DNA of 64,000 nucleotides, taken from the NCBI RefSeq assembly GCF_019059575.1, contig NW_024881560.1, positions 485,501 to 549,500 on the forward strand, read 5' to 3'. Every line of letters begins with the position of its first letter. Within the stretch, counting starts at the first letter, position 1. This document shows, in pieces, positions 38,901 to 44,900 of the stretch. Source of the stretch: Amphibalanus amphitrite. Its lineage: Eukaryota; Arthropoda; Thecostraca; Balanomorpha; Balanidae. Below the pieces are notes generated by a model. The model was not told where the DNA came from and made no database searches. It saw only the letters and a program-made list of their open reading frames with translations. Both the position numbers and the translations under genes were made by a program.

Positions 38901-41900
38901 TTGGTGACTTTGAAAAAGCCTTGCACTGTAGTGATCCAGTCTCATTATCTCACGCAGACGGGCGACCACCCAGGAACGCCGTCGCTCACTTCAAATATTG
39001 TACGCTCTGCCTAATCCAATATGAGGGCGCTGAATGTCTTGTATTCATATTCAAATTGCATTCAAGTTGTATCGTGGTGTTTATTTACCGCTTGTACATT
39101 ACTGAACGCTTTGTATAAATTTGTATGAATAAGTGAAGAGTCTCACAATGTTCATGGTTGGTGTGCCCCTCGTATTGTTTGTACGAAGCCAAATATATAC
39201 CCAGGGGGGCGACACGGCTATTCGCGCAATGTATTCATTTATGGGCCGCGCGGGGCCTCGCGATGACGCGGCTGGAGGCAACTGCTCAGCGCGCTAGGAT
39301 ACTTCTGGCGGGGCCGGGCGCTGAACGGTGTGCAATGAATGGGTTATGGTCGGGCAGACAGAGATGAGACAGTGAATTTGAATTGACATCAGCAATCGGG
39401 TGGGGAAGGAGAACGTTTCTAATCGAGCTTGGGATGGGGAAAGCCGAAAATATCACGATCGGCTCATAGCTCCGACAGGGCCGGGTGCTGTACCATGTGT
39501 AGTATATTTAGGCGGGCAGACAGAGATGAGTTATTGGATTTAAATTCACCTTACCATCGGTTTCTGGTGAGGTTTGAAGACGTCTTTAGTCAAGCTCGGG
39601 AGTGGGGCAACGGCCACTGGCGGATCCAGGGGAAGGCATTTGGGGCAAATGTCTTCCCCAACAACCAGGGCAGCGCCCGAAATCGATTTTCGTGAATAAA
39701 TGAAAACTTCACAACTTTTCTGAGGAAATGTTGGTTAATCACACCGCACAGCAGTGCACAAGGAATCGAAATCCGAGTTTTTTAAATTAATTCCGAGAAA
39801 CCTTTTTGGGGTAAGCCCCCGCAGTGTCCAATACCGCTTCCTGGATCCGCCAGTTGTGAATAAGTCGGTCGATACCGAGCTTCGGCGGGACCAGGCGCTG
39901 TACACGTTGTTCTTTGAATGAAGAGGTGGACAGACACCTAGCCCCACATCCTACTGCTATGCCCGTGCTTCTGTGGGTGAAGCACTAAAGCATCACGGAA
40001 TCCCAGAGGACCTGCGAGTCGACGAGGTGGCCGCTTTGGCCGCCGGGTACTGCAGCTCCCTGGAGTTGCCTGGGACCGATGGCAAAAAAACAGCTCCGGC
40101 GGTGCCCCTATGGGCCGTAGTAATTAGTGAATTCCCGTAATGTAGAGATCATATCCTCAATGGTCTCCATTACCATTTTATATTCCTAAACAATATGACA
40201 GACCAATTATGCTTGCCTACGTTCAGGCATTACCTCTGATGGTCATACGCCCAGTACAACATGTGTTGTCTGTCAAACAACAATCGACGACGGGATCCCT
40301 TCTCATCATCTCTTAAGCCATCGGCTGTCAATTCACCCACCCCGTTTCCCTAAAAATAGACGGTCAGATTCGGCCTGGGTCCTTACGACCCCTCTAAATT
40401 CGCCAGAGACGGGATCGGATCGCCGTTATTGCACCCGTCTTAGTGTCTTAAATACTATGACAGCTTCGACCACGGACGTCGGACGGGGTGATCGTTCCAC
40501 GAATGTACGCACCATCCAGGCCTAGGATGCATCGAGGTTTAAAAGGATTCAGTCTGTAGATCAATCAACAAACAATGGTGGTATGCAACCACTTTAAAAT
40601 ATCTTCCTGACTCCCGCAACGTTCCAACGCCCCTCTGTTATGCATTCGCCCTGTGTGTCCGCCGAGCCGGCTTGCCTCCAATGACGTCATCGGCCGGCCG
40701 GCGGCGTTCAAGGTCAAACGGCTGGTGTCCTTACCTGGAGTTCTATAGCCTTGTATATACCTACATTGTTGCTCTTGAAACATTTTTTTTTTAGTTGGTG
40801 AGCTCCGGTTAACAGAAGCTTCGTGAAGCTTCTGAAGGAAGCGTCTGTGGGTCTGTTACCATCCTCTGGGGGGTTTACACTAAAGGAAAGAGTAAACATT
40901 ACCATGTGACAAAGGGTAGGCCATAAAAATATACTCTCTGTAGGAGGGTAAAGCACAGAGTAGATGATGCGTTACTCCCTAAAAAAGGGTTCCGTTAAAG
41001 ATTTACCCTTTCAAAGAGTGTAACCCAAAAAATGTTACACTCTAGACAAGAGTAAATCAAAAGATTTTACCATTCAGAAGATGGTAAAAAACGTCTGTGT
41101 GTCATGTTACCCCTCCCTGGCGAGTTTACTCTTCATGAAAGAGTAAAATTTACCATCTGGAAGGTGGTAAAAAACGTCTGTGTGTCAAGCTACCATGCTA
41201 TGGCGGGTTTACCCTTCAGAAAATGGTAAAAAAGTTTTCAGTGCAGTGGCAGGATGATGGAGAAAATAATGTTGTAATAGAACTAGTACCAGACAGTTAA
41301 CACAATCCAAAACCTCATCTTTCACAATCACGGAACACACGAAACCGGTTTTCGACCAGAAGTCGGGTCATGCCCACGCAATGTTAGGTCCTTCAAGTCT
41401 TTCCGTTTACATGGGATTACTCGAATAGGTTCAGGCCCCAGCAGTGTGGTCACTCTCACAACGGAACCGAGGCAGGTGTGCGAGAGTTGAGGATTCCAGG
41501 AATCAGGTATACATAATCTGTGGCCGCCTAATCCTGATACACCGGGTGTATGTACATGCAAAGTGCCCACGTAAGGCAACATCCCAAACAGAACAAGTTA
41601 AGTCGTAACACATAATCTGCAATCTGCATAATCCCACACAAGAGACGACTGGACGGGATTTCGTTGGTCAATCCCGCCACATTCCAAATGCAGACAATCG
41701 TGGTGGTCGCGCCTGGGTACCTGTTTAGCATCGACTTTCAACATAGCCGCCATTGTGACATCGCGGAACCAAAGCCACTTGGGCCATCCTCTCACCACGT
41801 CTCCCGCCTCTCACCGACAAATCCATGGCCATGGGGTGAGAATCCCTGTAAAAGCAGTTCTTTGTCGCCTGCGTCAGCTGAGGAGGCCCTCGGGCGACGA

Positions 41901-44900
41901 CCGATCAGTAGCTAAGGGAGGGGCGCTCAGTCTCTGAGTGCTGGCGGCAGGCCGCGGGTAGTTGTTGGGTTTCCTGGGCGTCTGTATCGCGCTGCCCGTG
42001 ACGCTGACTCACGACCGAAGCCCGACCTCAAGGTCACGAGGCCTTTGTGCCCGAGGCATTGTTCTCGGTCACGTGCCGGCGGTACGGCGGCGTCTCGGCC
42101 GTATCAATGGTAGCACAATGGATGACGATTACAGGCCTCCTCTGGCAGGGAGCTGATACTAATTGGAAAACGTGTAGGCATTTTGTAAATGTGTTGGAAA
42201 CCCATTTACTGGATAGCAGACCATGAAACTAGCATGTTCGTCTGATTCATGTTCAGCGGACAGCCATAGAATGGCGAGTGGTCAAAAGAACCGGACTGAG
42301 CCGTTAGGACACTGTACCAGTGTACCAACTAAGGCGATACATAACTACATCCTGGAGTCGAACTCGACAAACCTGGGCCCAACACTCAAAACTTTTTTAC
42401 TACTTCCTGCAGGGTTCATTTTCATCAAACCTGCAAGATAAGAGTATATTGAAAGGGTAACTCGCTGATACCATTATGTGCATAGTAACGGTACGTGGTT
42501 AATATGAACTTATTCGCCAGCGAAGAGTATTATTACCATGTAAATATCAATATTACTCTCGCGATCCAGAACATCACGAAAACTCTTTCCTTCTGGGCAT
42601 CGTGACTCGTGTACAGATAGTCGTTTCATGCGTGGATCTTGTTTACCCTCGTGAAGATGATATTTGAAATTGAATCAATCAGCCAATCAGAAACGAGATC
42701 GGCCGTTTGCGGTTTGAAGGCCGCGCGCATCTGTCAGTTTTCGGCCGTTGGTCTCCGAGAGAGGATGTGAGCAGTGTCGGTGCCGCGCGGCGTGGCCGTT
42801 GGTGATTGTGCTTGTGTGTTGTTCATCGCCTATAGAGCCTCTGCGGACATTTTATTGTAAGTACCGATGTGCTAGAGCATTGCGTGCCGTTGAGTGGTGC
42901 TAATTTGACCTGGTCAATAGGACCCCGTGTACGGTCACGTGGCCTAGTGCTGTGAGTACGTACATTAATTTTGTTGTGATGCTACAAGTTTATGCATGGT
43001 GTTGGTGACTTTGAAAAAGCCTTGCACTGTAGTGATCCAGTCTCATTAGCTCACGCAGACGGGCGACCACCCAGGAACGCCGTCGCTCACTTCAAATATT
43101 GTGCGCTGTGCCTTATCCAATATGAGGGCGCTGAATGTCTTGTATTCATATTCAAATTGCATTCAAGTTGTATCGTGGTGTTTATTTACCGCTTGTGCAT
43201 TGCTGAACGCTTTGTATAAATTCGTATGAATAATTGAAGAGTCTCACAATGTTCATGGCTGGTGTGTCCCTCGTATTGTTTGTACGGAAGCCAAATATAC
43301 ATTGTTGCCCTTGAAGCATGTTTTTTTCGTTGGTGAGCTCCGGTTAACAGAAGCTTCGTGAAGCTTCTGAAGCAAGCGTCTGTGAGTCTGTTACCATCCT
43401 CTGGGGGGTTTACACTAAAGGAAAGAGTAAACATTACCATGTGACAAAGGGTAGGCCAGAAGAATATACTCTCTGTAGGAGGGTAAAGCACAGAGTAGAT
43501 GATGCGTTACTCCCTAAGAAAGGGTTCCGTTAAAGATTTACCCTTTCAAAGAGTGTAACCCAAAAAATGTTACACTCTAGACAAGAGTAAATCAAAAGAG
43601 TTAACCATTCAGAAGATGGTAAAAAACGTCTGTGTGTCATGTTACCCCTCCCTGGCGAGTTTACTCTTCATGAAAGAGTAAAATTTACCATCTAGAAGGT
43701 GGTAAAAAACGTCTGTGTGTCAAGCTACCATGCTATGGCGGGTTTACCCTTCAGGAAATGGTAAAAAAGTTTTCAGTGAATCTTACCAATGCCGTAAAGA
43801 GGATTTGGCAGCACTGGCCGGTGTTTACGGCACTGATATCAAATGTATCCTTTTTATTTACATCCACCTAATTTTGTCCAATGATTTTGATAACGTGCAT
43901 GATTATGAATATTGCCTGAACGAAAGAATAAATGAATGTTGAATAGTTCTGAATGTTACCAAATGCCGTGAATGCGCATTCACGGCATTTGGTAAGATTG
44001 GGCCCAGGTGCTTCCAAATAAGGAGAATGGGCTCAATGGAGACAGATAGCAGCCTATTGCGTGTTTAGGAGCTTTGACGTGTATTTTACCGACACGTCCC
44101 CAACTTCCACTCATTCAAATAAAAGAACAGCGAGAACACTTTATTTTGATGGCTTATCATGAAAGGTCACTGCATAACTGAGTGCATTAGCCGATGAGCC
44201 AGTCCGACTGAAGCTAATGTTGTGCCAGTACCACTGGTTGGGGTCGTGTCGCCCTCTCCAACCCCTGATATCCCAGCAGGTGCCGTCCCTCAGCGTCCCC
44301 TCCTCTCCCCCCATCTCTCATCAAAACAGCGCGCAGCCCACGCGCCCACCGACACCAGACCCGGCTGATGGTTCACGGGGACTGTCGGATGCTGACGACC
44401 AGCGACAGGTGCGTGTCAGATACCAGCAACCCGACACCGCAGTACCACATCAACAGCATTCGGTGTTAAACTAATGAGCGCTGTGAGTCCAGTCAGTCAA
44501 AAGCCCGACATATGTGTAACAGATGTGTGACGAAATCAGGAAAACGTTAGACAAGAGCGTCGTGAACGTCTGACTAACGTCTCTTTTGTAAGAAATCTCA
44601 CAAAATATTTACAAAAGCCCGACAAGGGTTGTAAAACGCCGTGCAATGTCACACGAAAAACTGACAAACGCATGACAAATTAAAGCGAATGTCTGACAAC
44701 TGTCCAATAAAGGTCCGACAAAGGTCTGTAAACAGACGGCAAGATACGAGCCACCTGAAAGACATCTGCCACAGCTCTAAATTATAATACACCTACAGTC
44801 CACGGCATAAGTAATGTGCGGTTTCAGTCCTGGGTATGGTATGTTCTGCTTCTGAAGCTTAGGAATGATTAGCCAGACCACAATGAAACTTTGAATGTAG

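Larger units (their letters stand above)
39201..40753. mobile_element. Insertion inside CACTA-like copy 1, with 171-bp tandem repeat and a hAT-like MITE
   Basis: This stretch is missing from the second CACTA-like copy and is bordered by a 7-bp TATATAC repeat. It contains three diverged tandem units of about 171 bases (GGCCGGGCGCTG...GGCAGACAGAGATGAG, starting near 39310, 39480 and 39880). The last spacing is enlarged by the MITE 39614-39856. I see no terminal inverted repeat, so the class is undetermined. Confidence 0.5.
38282..41243. mobile_element. CACTA/EnSpm-like element, copy 1, interrupted by a 1.5 kb insertion
   Basis: The ends CACTCAAAACTTTTTTAC and, inverted, CACTGAAAACTTTTTTACC match those of copy 2 at 42383. 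A 2-bp CA lies on both sides. The two copies are nearly identical over 38282-39200 and 40754-41243. Between these parts lies about 1.55 kb absent from copy 2, bordered by TATATAC at 39194-39200 and 40754-40760. The right part is rich in GAGTAAA/TTACCAT subterminal repeats. There is no transposase ORF. Confidence 0.78.

Noticed and set aside
38891-39118. 75-codon frame conserved in both CACTA-like copies (also 42992-43219) as a gene
   Set aside because: Its conservation is explained by recent duplication of the whole element. Substitutions between copies are too few to show coding constraint.
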